Positions 53,953-63,300 of a stretch of DNA of 64,000 bases are shown in pieces; the stretch's first letter is position 1, and every line of letters begins with the position of its first letter. The notes under the pieces are model-generated. The model saw only the letters and a list, made by a program, of their open reading frames with translations. It searched no databases and had not been told where the DNA came from. The translations under genes were made by a program, and so were the position numbers. The stretch lies in contig NZ_JAJNKA010000001.1 in NCBI RefSeq assembly GCF_021533215.1, forward strand, positions 186,001-250,000. Direction: 5' to 3'. This DNA is from Portibacter lacus. GTDB taxonomy: Bacteria > Bacteroidota > Bacteroidia > Chitinophagales > Saprospiraceae.

Positions 53953-55407
53953 TCATTTCCCATCTTGTGCTTTCGTAATAACAGCAATCCAGCCACCTTT
54001 GTAGGGAGCATTAATGGAGATTATTTCTCCTCCTTTTAGCTTTCCTCTACCTTTAGGAAGCCAAATTCCCTCCGTAATACTAATCCAATCGATCTGAAAG
54101 TCATTTTCAGTTCCCGAAAGATCAAGACTGACTTCACCGTCGTATGGAAAGTAAAGAACATAATTTTCTCCCGGTACAGCTGCGAGATATGCTTCATTCG
54201 CTTCTCGATCAGAAAGTAATTCCATATGGGGCGAAACATCCCATAATTTAATTTTACGCTCTAGCAATCGGGCTGCTTTTATACTCGCAATTGCTCGGTC
54301 ATTCAGCCCATTTCCTGCATCAGGTCGGTGAAACCTGGAACTTGCAGAACCTGCCAGAATATTCCTCCAGAATCGTTCAACCCCATCCTCCAGGCCGCCA
54401 GTTCCAAAGGCTTTATAGCCTCCGCCGTAGATTTTCGTGTGGTTACTCGGTCTCGGATGTTTTTCATTTACTTTCTTAAGGAGGTATAACAACTCATTCC
54501 AGTGATCATCACCAAAATTTCGGCTATTAACTTGAGAGATATCTGCAAATTGGTAGTGTTCCGCATCTTCAAAAATGACTGCACTTTTAGTCGCTTTTTC
54601 TCCTAGGTAAGCATCGTCAAACATATCCGTGACATAGACTTGAACACCATTTCGCTTAGCTTCTTTCTGGATGAAATCAATCCAGTATCGTCCCCATTCT
54701 GGAGCCGTAGTCGTTTCATTGTTCATGCAATAAAGGACATGGTTATATTTAAGCGTATATGACAGCATTTTGCTAACGAAAGCTTCTTGAAAAGCTCGAA
54801 TTAAATCTAGTTTTTCGGTGTACAATTTCATTCCTGGGATCGTATGGAAGAAAGGTTGCTTGTCTCTTGACGGATGTTGAGGATACTTTTCGTCAAATCC
54901 TACTTCTTCATAAGTGTAATTATTATTGAGTCTTGGATTCCATGGACTGATTTCCCAAAACGTCTTTGAATAATCAAAGCGATCCCACACTTCTATTTGC
55001 ACGATAATATCTCTTTCTTTGGTCCAATTCAACATTTTTTCGAACCGATCCCAGTAGTCATCATTCCATTTATTGAGATCGAAAGTGCCATCACTTAGTA
55101 GTTGATAAGGTTTTAGGTCTAGCCCTTCTCGTTGACTCATTGTATTTCGGAGGTAATTCCCTCCGATTGCCTGAATTTCATCTAGATGTTCTAACAAATT
55201 ATCCGCTAAGAAAAGGTGATCGGTCTTGCTGCCACCTAGAAGCAGAACGGGTTCTCCTTGGTATTGCCAATAAGTGACATTTTGTGTCCAGGGTTGGAGG
55301 CCTGCCGCATTGTTACTTGGTAAAATTTGTGCAATAGAGTGTGCGCAGCTTGCTAAGATTAGAAACAATAAAATTTTAATTCGAATGCTATGAAACTTGC
55401 TAATCAT
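53953..55407 (-). CDS. Secreted TIM-barrel glycoside hydrolase-like protein (DUF4038/GH140-like)
   Basis: A 484-residue protein with a signal peptide (about 1-27, ending CAHSIAQ). A (beta/alpha)8 barrel is suggested by the order of strands GEPVLLLGGSKTDHLF, GGNYLRNTMSQREGLDL, DIIVQIEVWDRFDYS, HVLYCMNNETTTAPEWGRYW, VQVYVTDMFDD and HTKIYGGGYKAFG, ending with a small beta domain (about 410-484). NNETTTAPEWG is a plausible acid/base Asn-Glu motif after strand 4. This is the pattern of DUF4038/GH140-type enzymes, which act on plant or algal glycans, but the exact family is not certain. No TonB/SusD genes are adjacent. Confidence 0.75.
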   Translation of the reverse strand: MISKFHSIRIKILLFLILASCAHSIAQILPSNNAAGLQPWTQNVTYWQYQGEPVLLLGGSKTDHLFLADNLLEHLDEIQAIGGNYLRNTMSQREGLDLKPYQLLSDGTFDLNKWNDDYWDRFEKMLNWTKERDIIVQIEVWDRFDYSKTFWEISPWNPRLNNNYTYEEVGFDEKYPQHPSRDKQPFFHTIPGMKLYTEKLDLIRAFQEAFVSKMLSYTLKYNHVLYCMNNETTTAPEWGRYWIDFIQKEAKRNGVQVYVTDMFDDAYLGEKATKSAVIFEDAEHYQFADISQVNSRNFGDDHWNELLYLLKKVNEKHPRPSNHTKIYGGGYKAFGTGGLEDGVERFWRNILAGSASSRFHRPDAGNGLNDRAIASIKAARLLERKIKLWDVSPHMELLSDREANEAYLAAVPGENYVLYFPYDGEVSLDLSGTENDFQIDWISITEGIWLPKGRGKLKGGEIISINAPYKGGWIAVITKAQDGK

Positions 55408-55471
55408 GTAGGTTGTGTTTAGCCCGAATATAAGTATCCTTTGGTTAAATGTAGAATGAAGTAATGTTTCA

Positions 55472-56578
55472 TTATTCTTGCAATAACATATTTCGTTCTC
55501 TTAAAAGCTTAGCAAAAAAAGTGTGCGCTTCTATTTTGCTTCCATCCGATCTGTATAAAATTGCATTGTTTTTATCTAAAATGATATAGGTGGGGAAAGT
55601 TGTGATTTGTAATTTTCTGATAAGCGCTTCTTTACCTAATTCTATATGCTTTATCTGTAGTGGGAGTAAATTTTCAATATAGTATTCTTCTGATTCCTTT
55701 AGTTTTCCAGATTGGTAAGTCAAATAAGTCTTTAGATCAAAATCTTCTTTAACCCTAAGCTCATTCATTTTTATTAATTTAGGGTTTTCGGCTTTGCAAG
55801 GTCCACACCAATATCCACCGAAATATAAGACTGTTAACTTGTCTGATACGTGGAATGAGGTGTCAATATAAGTGTTAGGTTTATATCCATAAATTTTGCT
55901 TTCTTTCTTTTGACTTGCGAGATTTATAGTCCGATTTTCTTTATCGTAATCAACAAACGAATAAACAACAGAATCATTAGATGAAAAATCTTCTGCTATT
56001 TTGTAATAGTATACCAAGTCATTAAAGTTAAATGCTATCGAGTCAGATACTGCAATGGAAGCTCCCATGTGATAAGGCCAAATCGTAATGTGTTTTTGTA
56101 ATTCAGGAACATATCCATATTGAAAATGACTTAATTTGAATTTTAGAAATTGGTCATTGACATTAAGGTATTCAACACTTGCGCTTAGATAGCTACTTTC
56201 CTGCTTATGCTGAAAATTTAAAATTAGTGTGTCTAATTCAGAAAAGGCTTTGTTTTTAAGCTTATTGCTATTAATAATTTCAATCTTTTTCTCTTTACTA
56301 ATTGGGTCAAGATAGCTGTACATATAAATTGGTCTGTACAATTCCTGTATGGCAGAATCTAGATAGGGGAACATACTATTTACTTTTAGAACATATCGAT
56401 GTTGTACTGAATTTTTGGATTCTATATTTTGCTCGATTTCTGCTGGTAAGCTGTCGGCGATAGGTTGAATATATGTCAAAAAAGATGTTGAAATAAAAGT
56501 ATCTGTTAAGGCAATTTGATGTTGACCTTGAAGAAGTGTGAAGTTTAGTAATAAGAAAATTGCTAAGACATTTTTCAT
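55472..56578 (-). CDS. Secreted thioredoxin-fold (TlpA-like) protein
   Basis: A 368-residue protein with a signal peptide (1-19, ending LLQGQ). The C-terminal third (about 235-360) is a thioredoxin-like domain: VLYFGGYWCGPCKAENPKLI, with the redox pair Cys-Gly-Pro-Cys, and the cis-proline position in LQITTFPTYIILDKNN. The N-terminal 230 residues are a helical and beta part that I do not recognise, without a disulfide partner motif. Proteins of this shape in Bacteroidota reduce periplasmic disulfides or metal cofactors. Its neighbours give no clear pathway. Confidence 0.88.
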   Translation of the reverse strand: MKNVLAIFLLLNFTLLQGQHQIALTDTFISTSFLTYIQPIADSLPAEIEQNIESKNSVQHRYVLKVNSMFPYLDSAIQELYRPIYMYSYLDPISKEKKIEIINSNKLKNKAFSELDTLILNFQHKQESSYLSASVEYLNVNDQFLKFKLSHFQYGYVPELQKHITIWPYHMGASIAVSDSIAFNFNDLVYYYKIAEDFSSNDSVVYSFVDYDKENRTINLASQKKESKIYGYKPNTYIDTSFHVSDKLTVLYFGGYWCGPCKAENPKLIKMNELRVKEDFDLKTYLTYQSGKLKESEEYYIENLLPLQIKHIELGKEALIRKLQITTFPTYIILDKNNAILYRSDGSKIEAHTFFAKLLRERNMLLQE

Positions 56579-56813
56579 TTGAATTATTGCTGAATAGTAA
56601 TTGAAATTAGAATCTTTTTGGTCAATGTCTAGTTAGCTTTTAAATCTTGATCTCTACTTATAACGAAAAATCTTGCTGTTAATTTTTACAATATAACTTT
56701 ATCAAAATTGGCCTGGTGTAAAATTGACATTTCGAAAGGAAGTTTTGCTATTCTTTTAAGCCTTTCTTCGCTGCATCTTTGCAGTATTAAATAACGAATT
56801 AAAAATTTATAAA

Positions 56814-57200
56814 ATGAAATACATTAAATTATTTACCCTTTTAGCTGTTTTATTTATAGGAACAAACTTACAAGCACAGACGTCTGAAAAAGATGTAACG
56901 ATTATCGAATTGACTCAAGTAGAAGGAGAATTTGAAACAAACAATCTTTCATTGACGCCAGGAAAATATCAGTTTAGAATTGTGAACAAAGATGTTGACA
57001 AAGATTTAGGATTTGTGATTCAGAAAGCAGAAGATGCAGGAAAAGATGTGATGAAAACGGCATTAAAAGATTCATTTTCTTCGGAATTAGTGAAAAAAGG
57101 AGAAGCGCAATACACAGGAGTTGTAAATCTAACTTCTGGAAGTTATGTATATAGCTGTCCACTTAACCCGACACCACATTATAAGATAGAAGTAAAATAG
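56814..57200 (+). CDS. Secreted cupredoxin-like protein with an incomplete copper site
   Basis: A 128-residue protein with a signal peptide (1-22, ending NLQAQ). The mature chain is a small beta sandwich: VEGEFETNNLSLTPGKYQFRIVN, then VDKDLGFVIQ, and SGSYVYSCPLNPTPHYKIEV. In related cupredoxin-domain proteins the second segment reads VDHxxGFV, where the His is a copper ligand; here Lys replaces it. The Cys and nearby His of the last loop remain. So the fold is kept but a normal type 1 copper site is not expected. A near-consensus box CATCTTTG lies about 33 bases upstream of the ATG. It ends in a hairpin terminator. Confidence 0.8.
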   Translation: MKYIKLFTLLAVLFIGTNLQAQTSEKDVTIIELTQVEGEFETNNLSLTPGKYQFRIVNKDVDKDLGFVIQKAEDAGKDVMKTALKDSFSSELVKKGEAQYTGVVNLTSGSYVYSCPLNPTPHYKIEVK

Positions 57201-57226
57201 GTTTTGTTAGAGCGTTTTTTAAACTT

Positions 57227-57268
57227 GAAAAGAATCGCAGCTGTTAGAGTTGTGATTCTTTTCTAATT
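57227..57268 (+). terminator. Hairpin terminator of the cupredoxin-like gene
   Basis: GAAAAGAATCGCA and TGTGATTCTTTTC pair over 13 bases with one wobble around an 11-base loop, followed by a T-rich stretch. It lies 27 bases after the stop and just before the AraC gene. Confidence 0.75.
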
Positions 57269-57277
57269 TTATATGAT

Positions 57278-58114
57278 ATGATCTACACCCATTCAGATTC
57301 CAAAATTGATTCCATCCTTCATCTAATAAAAGAGGAAACTGCTTTTGGGAAAAAAGTACTTCGGAATTCCGACGCCTTGTTAACGATAGTCTGGAACAGA
57401 GGAAAAGCTCAAGAAGCAATTATAGATGATGTAAGTTATAATTTTCCTGCTCAGACGATTTTGCCATTGATGGCGAATAATACCTTTGAATTTTCTAATG
57501 CCGAAGACTTGATCGTGTGGCAGTTCAATAGGGAATTCTACTGTATCGTAGATCATGATAAAGAGGTTAGTTGTGCTGGATTTTTGTTTTATGGTAATAG
57601 AGAATTGTTGTTTATCGAATTAGATCATACCTATCAGAAGAAATTGGATGGTTTGGTTCAGATATTTGAAGATGAGTTTGAAGAAAGCGATAATATTCAA
57701 GGTGAAATGCTAAGAATGCTTTTGAAAAGGTTGATAATTCTGACCACTAGGATCGGCAAGCAGCAATTTATTCCGGATGATATTGTTGATACGGAATCGG
57801 ATTTGATAAGGTCATTCAATATGCTCGTGGAAAACAATTTTCGGGAGATGCACCAAGTTCAGGATTATGCAGAATTGTTGAACAAGTCTCCTAAGTCATT
57901 GACCAATTTATTCGCAAGGTACAATAACATGCCACCGCTTCAGGTCATTAAAAATAGGATTGTAATCGAATCAAAGCGCCTGCTTCGATTTTCAGATAAG
58001 TCCTCTAAAGAAATATCTTTCGAACTAGGATTCGAAGATCCCGCAAGTTTCAGTCGCTTCTTTAAAAATCAAGTAGGCATCTCTCCGACGGCTTTTCAGA
58101 AGCAGTACCTGTAG
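57278..58114 (+). CDS. AraC family transcriptional regulator
   Basis: A 278-residue cytoplasmic regulator. The N-terminal half (about 10-150) is a cupin-like sensor domain without obvious metal ligands (VWNRGKAQEAIIDD, FLFYGNRELLFIELD). The C-terminal domain (about 178-278) has two helix-turn-helix motifs: VQDYAELLNKSPKSLTNLFA and KEISFELGFEDPASFSRFFK, ending with GISPTAFQKQYL, the standard AraC/XylS ending. Ligand and targets are unknown. It begins a few bases after the terminator of the cupredoxin-like gene and is not obviously part of the arsenic-like cluster, 203 bases downstream. Confidence 0.93.
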   Translation: MIYTHSDSKIDSILHLIKEETAFGKKVLRNSDALLTIVWNRGKAQEAIIDDVSYNFPAQTILPLMANNTFEFSNAEDLIVWQFNREFYCIVDHDKEVSCAGFLFYGNRELLFIELDHTYQKKLDGLVQIFEDEFEESDNIQGEMLRMLLKRLIILTTRIGKQQFIPDDIVDTESDLIRSFNMLVENNFREMHQVQDYAELLNKSPKSLTNLFARYNNMPPLQVIKNRIVIESKRLLRFSDKSSKEISFELGFEDPASFSRFFKNQVGISPTAFQKQYL

Positions 58115-58288
58115 GGAATTTGTGAGCTCATAGGATCACTGATGGTCTCACATGGAGTGAGGCTATCAAGTGATGCGTTTTGAAACCGCGCAAGTCCATA
58201 CGATCATTAAATGCGATACAAAGATCTTGCTCTTCAATAATTAAAAAATGAGAAATTTTAAACAAAAGGTAGATTTATTAGTTAATTA

Positions 58289-58304
58289 ATCGTAATATTA
58301 CGAT
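58289..58304. promoter_or_regulatory. Perfect palindrome, probable ArsR operator
   Basis: ATCGTAATATTACGAT is a perfect 16-bp palindrome 12 bases upstream of the ArsR-type gene. Its position and symmetry fit autoregulation by a dimeric ArsR repressor, which would cover the start of the transcript. Confidence 0.75.
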
Positions 58305-58316
58305 AAGTTAAAAATT

Positions 58317-58634
58317 ATGGGTACTTCGAAAACAGAAAAATTTACCAAAGAGCAGAACGAAATTGCTTCGATCGCCAAGACTTTAGGACATCCTGCACGA
58401 ATTGCTATACTCCAACATTTAGTAAAAGTGAATTCATGCATTTGCGGTGATATAGTAGATGAAATAGGATTGTCACAGTCGACTATATCTCAACATTTAA
58501 AGGAACTGAAACGAGAGGGAATTATTAAAGGCGAAGTAGAAGGCAGGAAGGTTTGCTACTGTATTAATACGGAAAGGCTAGATATTGTTAGTACCATTTT
58601 TAACGGAATGTTTAAACGTTTTTCTTGCTGCTAA
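58317..58634 (+). CDS. arsR: ArsR/SmtB family metalloregulator
   Basis: A 105-residue winged-helix repressor. [15 protein letters not shown] opens the fold, [23 protein letters not shown] holds the recognition helix, and the Cys-x-Cys-Gly-Asp motif at the start of this helix is a typical trivalent arsenic/antimony site. Further cysteines lie at KVCYC and at the end (FSCC). Binding of metalloid would release it from the operator. It starts 12 bases after a perfect 16-bp palindrome and heads a cluster with DUF6428, a GNAT acetyltransferase and a VOC protein. Confidence 0.93.
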   Translation: MGTSKTEKFTKEQNEIASIAKTLGHPARIAILQHLVKVNSCICGDIVDEIGLSQSTISQHLKELKREGIIKGEVEGRKVCYCINTERLDIVSTIFNGMFKRFSCC

Positions 58635-58688
58635 TTCATTAAGTTGAAGTGCAGTTATTTTAAAAATTTGAATTAAAATTAAAGAGTT

Positions 58689-59144
58689 ATGAAGATCAAT
58701 GAATTAAAAGATATCCTGAATCAGAACACAGAAATTGCTTTCGAATTGCCAGATGGAACTTTGGTGCCGTCACATTTTCATGTAACAGAAGTTGGAAAGG
58801 TAAGCAAGCATTTTATTGATTGCGGTGGTAAAATTCGAAATGAGGAAGTTGCAAACTTACAATTATGGAATGCTGATGATTACGACCATAGACTTCACCC
58901 GGAAAAGATGTTGAAGATCGTTGAGCTTTCTCAAGAAAAGTTAGCGATTGGTAATCTAGATATTGAAGTAGAGTATCAAGGGGAAACGATCGGGAAATAT
59001 GGTTTGGACTTTAATGGAAAACATTTTATATTGACGAATAAATTTACTGATTGTCTAGCGAAAGAGGAATGTGGCGTACCGGCTTTTGATCTTTCGAATA
59101 TGGCGGCAAGTAATTCTTGCACACCAGGCGGAGGTTGCTGTTAA
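58689..59144 (+). CDS. DUF6428 family protein of arsenic-type operons
   Basis: A 151-residue protein with the start MKINELKDILNQNTEIAFELPDG and PSHFHVTEVGKVSKHFIDCGG that marks DUF6428. It is regularly found next to ArsR in Bacteroidota. The C-terminus ends CTPGGGCC, a thiol cluster able to bind a soft metal or arsenite. Function has not been shown; a chaperone, carrier or sensor of trivalent arsenic would fit the thiol tail and the neighbourhood. It is 54 bases after arsR and in the same direction. Confidence 0.9.
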   Translation: MKINELKDILNQNTEIAFELPDGTLVPSHFHVTEVGKVSKHFIDCGGKIRNEEVANLQLWNADDYDHRLHPEKMLKIVELSQEKLAIGNLDIEVEYQGETIGKYGLDFNGKHFILTNKFTDCLAKEECGVPAFDLSNMAASNSCTPGGGCC

Positions 59145-59295
59145 TTCCTGATGTTAGCGTTTTCCGCGATGACATCAGTGTTTTGAGAAAAGATCTAACA
59201 TCGCTTGGAGCGCTGTCAGATCGAGGCAGTTGCTGTCAGATTGATTGCCTTGATGTTAGCGCTTTCCGCGATGACATCAATGATTTTAACAATGG
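59145..59295. repeat. Hairpin-forming intergenic repeat, copy A
   Basis: Contains two arms: GATGTTAGCG with CTTTC and CGCGATGACATC (hairpin; at 59151 and 59251), and between them GATCTAACATCGCTTGGAGCG with CTGTCAGATC (hairpin). The same units recur at about 59788 and 60284, always between the genes of this cluster. Confidence 0.9.
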
Positions 59296-59301
59296 TAATT
59301 A

Positions 59302-59790
59302 ATGGAGTTTAAAGAAATCAATGAGACAAATTATTCCCAAGTTGCGTCGATATACTTAGAAGGGATTGCAACAGGAATGGCAACTTTTGAGACAAGTGCG
59401 CCAGAATGGAAGAATTGGGATAAAGGACACTTACCATTCGGAAGGATAGCACTTTATGAAAATGAAAAAATGCTTGGTTGGGGCAGTTTGTCTCCAGTTT
59501 CAAGTCGATGTGTCTACGGAGGAGTTGCAGAAGTAAGTGTTTATGTTGGGCAAGATGCAAGAGGGCAGGGCGTGGGTAGGCGAATTCTTGAGCAATTGGT
59601 TAAGATCAGTGAAGAAAATGGATTGTGGACATTGCAGTCTGGAATTATGCGCGAGAATATTGGTAGTATAAATTTGCATATAAAGTGTGGTTTTAGAGAA
59701 ATTGGTTTTCGGGAAAAAGTTTCCCAACTGAATGGCGATTGGAAAGACAATGTACTCATGGAGCGACGGAGTAAAGTAGTAGGCGTATGA
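59302..59790 (+). CDS. GNAT acetyltransferase, ArsN/phosphinothricin-acetyltransferase type
   Basis: A 162-residue N-acetyltransferase. It starts FKEINETNYSQVASIYLEGI, has GMATFETSAPEW after it, and the acetyl-CoA pyrophosphate loop VYVGQDARGQGVGRRILEQL near residues 76-95, followed by GIMRENIGSINLHIKCGFRE. This is the pattern of phosphinothricin N-acetyltransferase and of ArsN1, which acetylates arsinothricin-like arsenical antibiotics. The position behind arsR and DUF6428 favours the arsenic-related reading. The coding region is preceded by one repeat copy and its last codons run into the next copy. Confidence 0.88.
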   Translation: MEFKEINETNYSQVASIYLEGIATGMATFETSAPEWKNWDKGHLPFGRIALYENEKMLGWGSLSPVSSRCVYGGVAEVSVYVGQDARGQGVGRRILEQLVKISEENGLWTLQSGIMRENIGSINLHIKCGFREIGFREKVSQLNGDWKDNVLMERRSKVVGV

Positions 59791-59890
59791 TGTTAGCGCT
59801 TTCCGCGATGACATCAATGCTGCTAGCAAAGATCTAACATCGCTTGGAGCGCTGTCAGATCGAGGAAGTTGCTGTCAGATATAAATCACC
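59786..59890. repeat. Hairpin-forming intergenic repeat, copy B
   Basis: Has GATGTTAGCGCTTTCCGCG with ATGACATCAATG, then GATCTAACATCGCTTGGAGCG with CTGTCAGATC and a further GCTGTCAGAT. It starts at the very end of the acetyltransferase gene and lies before the VOC gene. Confidence 0.9.
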
Positions 59891-59916
59891 ATCAGATCAA
59901 GTAAAATAGGCAAGTA

Positions 59917-60285
59917 ATGAATTATAAAAGCAAAAGTATTCGCTCATTCATAGGAGCTAAGGATTTCGAAGAATCCAGACAATTCTACACAGAATTAGGG
60001 TTCTCCGAAATTCCTATTTCGCATAATATGGTCGTATTTAAGGTCAATGAAGATTTAGCTTTTTACTTGCAGAAAGCTTATGTCAAAGATTGGATCGATA
60101 ACTCCATGCTTTTTTTAGAAGTTGAAGATTTAGATGCTTGTTTTGAGGACGTTAAAGCTAGAAACCTTACAGAGAAGTATGACAAAGTAAGGCTTTCGGA
60201 GATTCAAGTCTTAGAATGGGGTAGGGAGTTTTTCCTACATGATCCAAGTGGTATTCTATGGCATTTCGGCAGCTTTAATTCCTGA
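59917..60285 (+). CDS. VOC (glyoxalase/bleomycin-resistance fold) protein
   Basis: A 122-residue vicinal-oxygen-chelate protein: SIRSFIGAKDFEESRQFYTELGF opens the first beta-alpha-beta-beta-beta unit, and the second unit ends WGREFFLHDPSGILWHFGSF, with the typical DPxGxxWHF ending. Metal-ligand candidates are the N-terminal and C-terminal His/Glu positions, but not all three are evident (HDPSG, WHF). Such proteins occur in arsenic operons (for example C-As lyase-like or resistance proteins), though this member cannot be assigned a reaction. It is the last gene of the cluster and is flanked on both sides by repeats. Confidence 0.85.
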   Translation: MNYKSKSIRSFIGAKDFEESRQFYTELGFSEIPISHNMVVFKVNEDLAFYLQKAYVKDWIDNSMLFLEVEDLDACFEDVKARNLTEKYDKVRLSEIQVLEWGREFFLHDPSGILWHFGSFNS

Positions 60286-60395
60286 TGTTATCGCTTTCCC
60301 CTGATGTTATCGCTTTCCGCGATGACATCAATGGTGTGAGAGATCTAACATCGCTTGGAGCACTGTCAGATCAGAATGTGCTGTCAGATCGATAC
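60284..60395. repeat. Hairpin-forming intergenic repeat, copy C
   Basis: Shows a doubled GATGTTATCGCTTTCC start, then CGCGATGACATCAATG, GATCTAACATCGCTTGGAGC and CTGTCAGATC. It lies directly after the VOC gene and before the end of the transglutaminase gene on the other strand. Confidence 0.88.
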
Positions 60396-60397
60396 CA

Positions 60398-63300
60398 TCA
60401 CCCTCTCCTCAAATCCAATGTATGCGGAAACTCCTTACTCACCGGGATTTGTTTTACTTCTATTTTTTCCTTTATATCCTTATTTACAACAACATAGCTT
60501 CTAGTAGGCGCATCTAAATTACTCGGGTTCTCAATCTTCGCTTCCGATTTCGGTGAATGATTGAAGTCCCAAAATCTAGTTGTCCGTCTTGATTCCGCCT
60601 CCAGACTATTCACTGGAAAAGTATCATAACTTCGACCTCCAGGATGCATAACATGGTAAGTACAACCACCGATAGACCTAGCATTCCAAGTATCATAAAT
60701 GTCAAAGACCAAAGGTGAATTCACATCGATCGTAGGGTGTAATGCAGAATAAGGCGCCCATGCTTTATATCTTACAGAGGCTACATATTTTCCATTATAA
60801 GGCGTATTAACAAGCGGAACTTCTACTGAATTACACAATACCTTGTAGCGTTCATGATTGAAGTTCTCAACAACCACTTCTATGCGTTCTACAGAAGAAT
60901 CAACATATCTAGAAGTACCTGAACTCGTCATCTCCTCTCCAAGTACAATCCACGGCTCGATTGCTGAACGAAGTTTGAGATTTACACCTTGAACATTAAC
61001 TTGTCCGATCATCGGAAACCTAAACTCAAGAAATGGCTCAAACCATTCTTTTTCGAAAGCAATTCCAGCGGCATTTAGATAATCGACAACTTCATGAATA
61101 TCTTCTTGTATAAAATGATGCATCATCCACCTGCTATGAAGGTCGGTGCCCCAATGAATAAGCTTATTCTTATATGGATTTTTCCAAAATGCCGCAATTA
61201 ATGATCTTATCAACAATAACTGCACAATATTCATCTCCTTGTGCGGTGGCATATCGAAACCTCGTAATTCTAAGATGCCTAATCTTCCCGTGGAAGAATC
61301 CGGGCTATATAATTTGTCAATGCAAAATTCTGATCTATGTGTATTTCCAGTTAAATCTGTAAGCAAATTCCGCAGTAAGCGATCGACCATCCAGAATGGA
61401 GGATTTTCATGTTTTTCTAGCTCTGCAAATGCAATTTCCAACTCATAAATATTGTCTGGTCTTCCTTCATCCACTCGAGGCGCTTGACTTGTAGGCCCTA
61501 TGAAGGCGGAAGAAAACAAATAAGAAAGGGATGGATGATTCTGCCAGAAAGCTAACATTGACCTTAATAAATCTGGACGTCGTAGCATCGGACTATCTGC
61601 AGGCGAAACTCCACCTAATGTAATGTGATTTCCTCCTCCAGTTCCGGTGTGCTTCCCATCTAACATAAACTTATTCGTCCCAAGGCCGATTTCTCGTGCT
61701 TCACTGAAGAGCGTGTTGTAGATGTCTAATAACTCCGGCCAAGAATTGGCTGGATGAACATTGACCTCGATTACTCCAGGATCAGGTGTTACCGCTAATT
61801 TCTGGATATGTTTGTTAAATGGTGGCTGATAACCTTCTATGATAACAGGCATTTCTAATTTCTGAGCACAATACTCAATGCTATAAATGAGATCTAGAAA
61901 TGCATTGATCTCCTCGAGTGGTGGTAGAAATAAATGCAAATTTCCACTCACTACCTGCGCGCACATTGCCGTCTTGAAAACCTTCTCGGTTAGTGCGGGA
62001 TTTGGGTTTTTACTTCTAGTAGTAATGGTCTTTAGAATGTCCTCCTTTTCAAGTAAGACCGTTTCAGTATTTAATGGATCAGCAGGTACTTCTATATTTT
62101 CTACACTTTCAGACTTAATTGAAATTCGATCTAAAGGTAGGCGATATCCTATTTCTGAATTACCAGGAATTAAGAATAATTTTTCTCTTTCAAATTCCCA
62201 CTCGCATGAAATCCACTTGTTTTTATCTAGATCCCATTGCAAGGGAAGAACAGAACCATCTGCATCGTCTAACCCTTTTTTAAGTAAATTTTCTAAGGTT
62301 TTTCTTTCCAGACTTTGGTCCTTCATATCTTTTAAGTCCACAGGCAGATTGGCCTTAGACCAGAGATAATAGTATTTGTCCTCGTAAGCTGGCATGGCAC
62401 TGCTTTTCGCTAAGCCGAGACTGGCTGTCAATGCCTCCATAAACTTGCCTGCGTCACTGCTTTTCAGTTTGCCTTCTGTATTGGGGTCACCGATTAATTT
62501 GTCGTTAGACCAAAGTGCTTTTCCGTCTTTTTTCCAATAAATCGAATATTGCCATCTTGGAACTGGTTCGCCAGGATACCATTTCCCTTGACCAAAATGA
62601 AGTAATGTTTTCTTGGCAAATTTTTCCTTTAGTTCATGTGCCAATTTTAGAGCTAGAACTCGCTTGTCTTTTCCGTCTGCTTCCGTATTCCATTGCTCCG
62701 ATTCCATATCTGCATCTGAAACAAAGGTTGGCTCCCCTCCCATTGTCAGTCTGACATCACCTTCCGTGAGTATCTTGTCCACTTCGAAACCTAAATGATG
62801 GATTTTTTCTATTTGGTGATCGGTATATGGCTTTGTAACTCTTGGCGTCTCGTAGATTCTTTCTACTGAATTCGCGAAGTCAAATTTAACTGTTGTTACC
62901 TCTGTTGCTCCAGTGATAGGTGATGCACTAGAATAGTGTGGCGTACACGCTAGGGGAATGTGACCTTCACCGGCAAATAATCCACTCGTAGCATCTAGTC
63001 CGATCCAGCCAGCTCCAGGTATAAATATCTCCACCCAAGCATGTAAGTCTGTAAAATCTTCTTCTGGTCCTGATGGTCCCGTTACTGATTTTTCATCAGC
63101 TTTTAGTTGCACCAAGTAACCAGATACAAACCTTGCAGCAAGTCCAAAGTGTCTAGCTAACATTACAAACAACCAAGCAAAATCACGACAAGAACCTAAT
63201 TTCTTACGGAGTGTTTCTTCTGCCGACTGCACACCAGGCTCCATTCTTACGGTATAATCCAATAAGTTATAAATATGCATGTTCAAGGAAACAAGAAAGT

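Noticed and set aside
59117-59302. A 61-codon frame with SLGALSDR
   Set aside because: It overlaps the end of the DUF6428 gene in another frame and is formed by the intergenic hairpin repeat; the frame at 60285-60497 is rejected for the same reason.
59145-60395. The hairpin repeats as insertion sequence ends
   Set aside because: No transposase or target duplication is visible; the copies are short and lie between intact genes.
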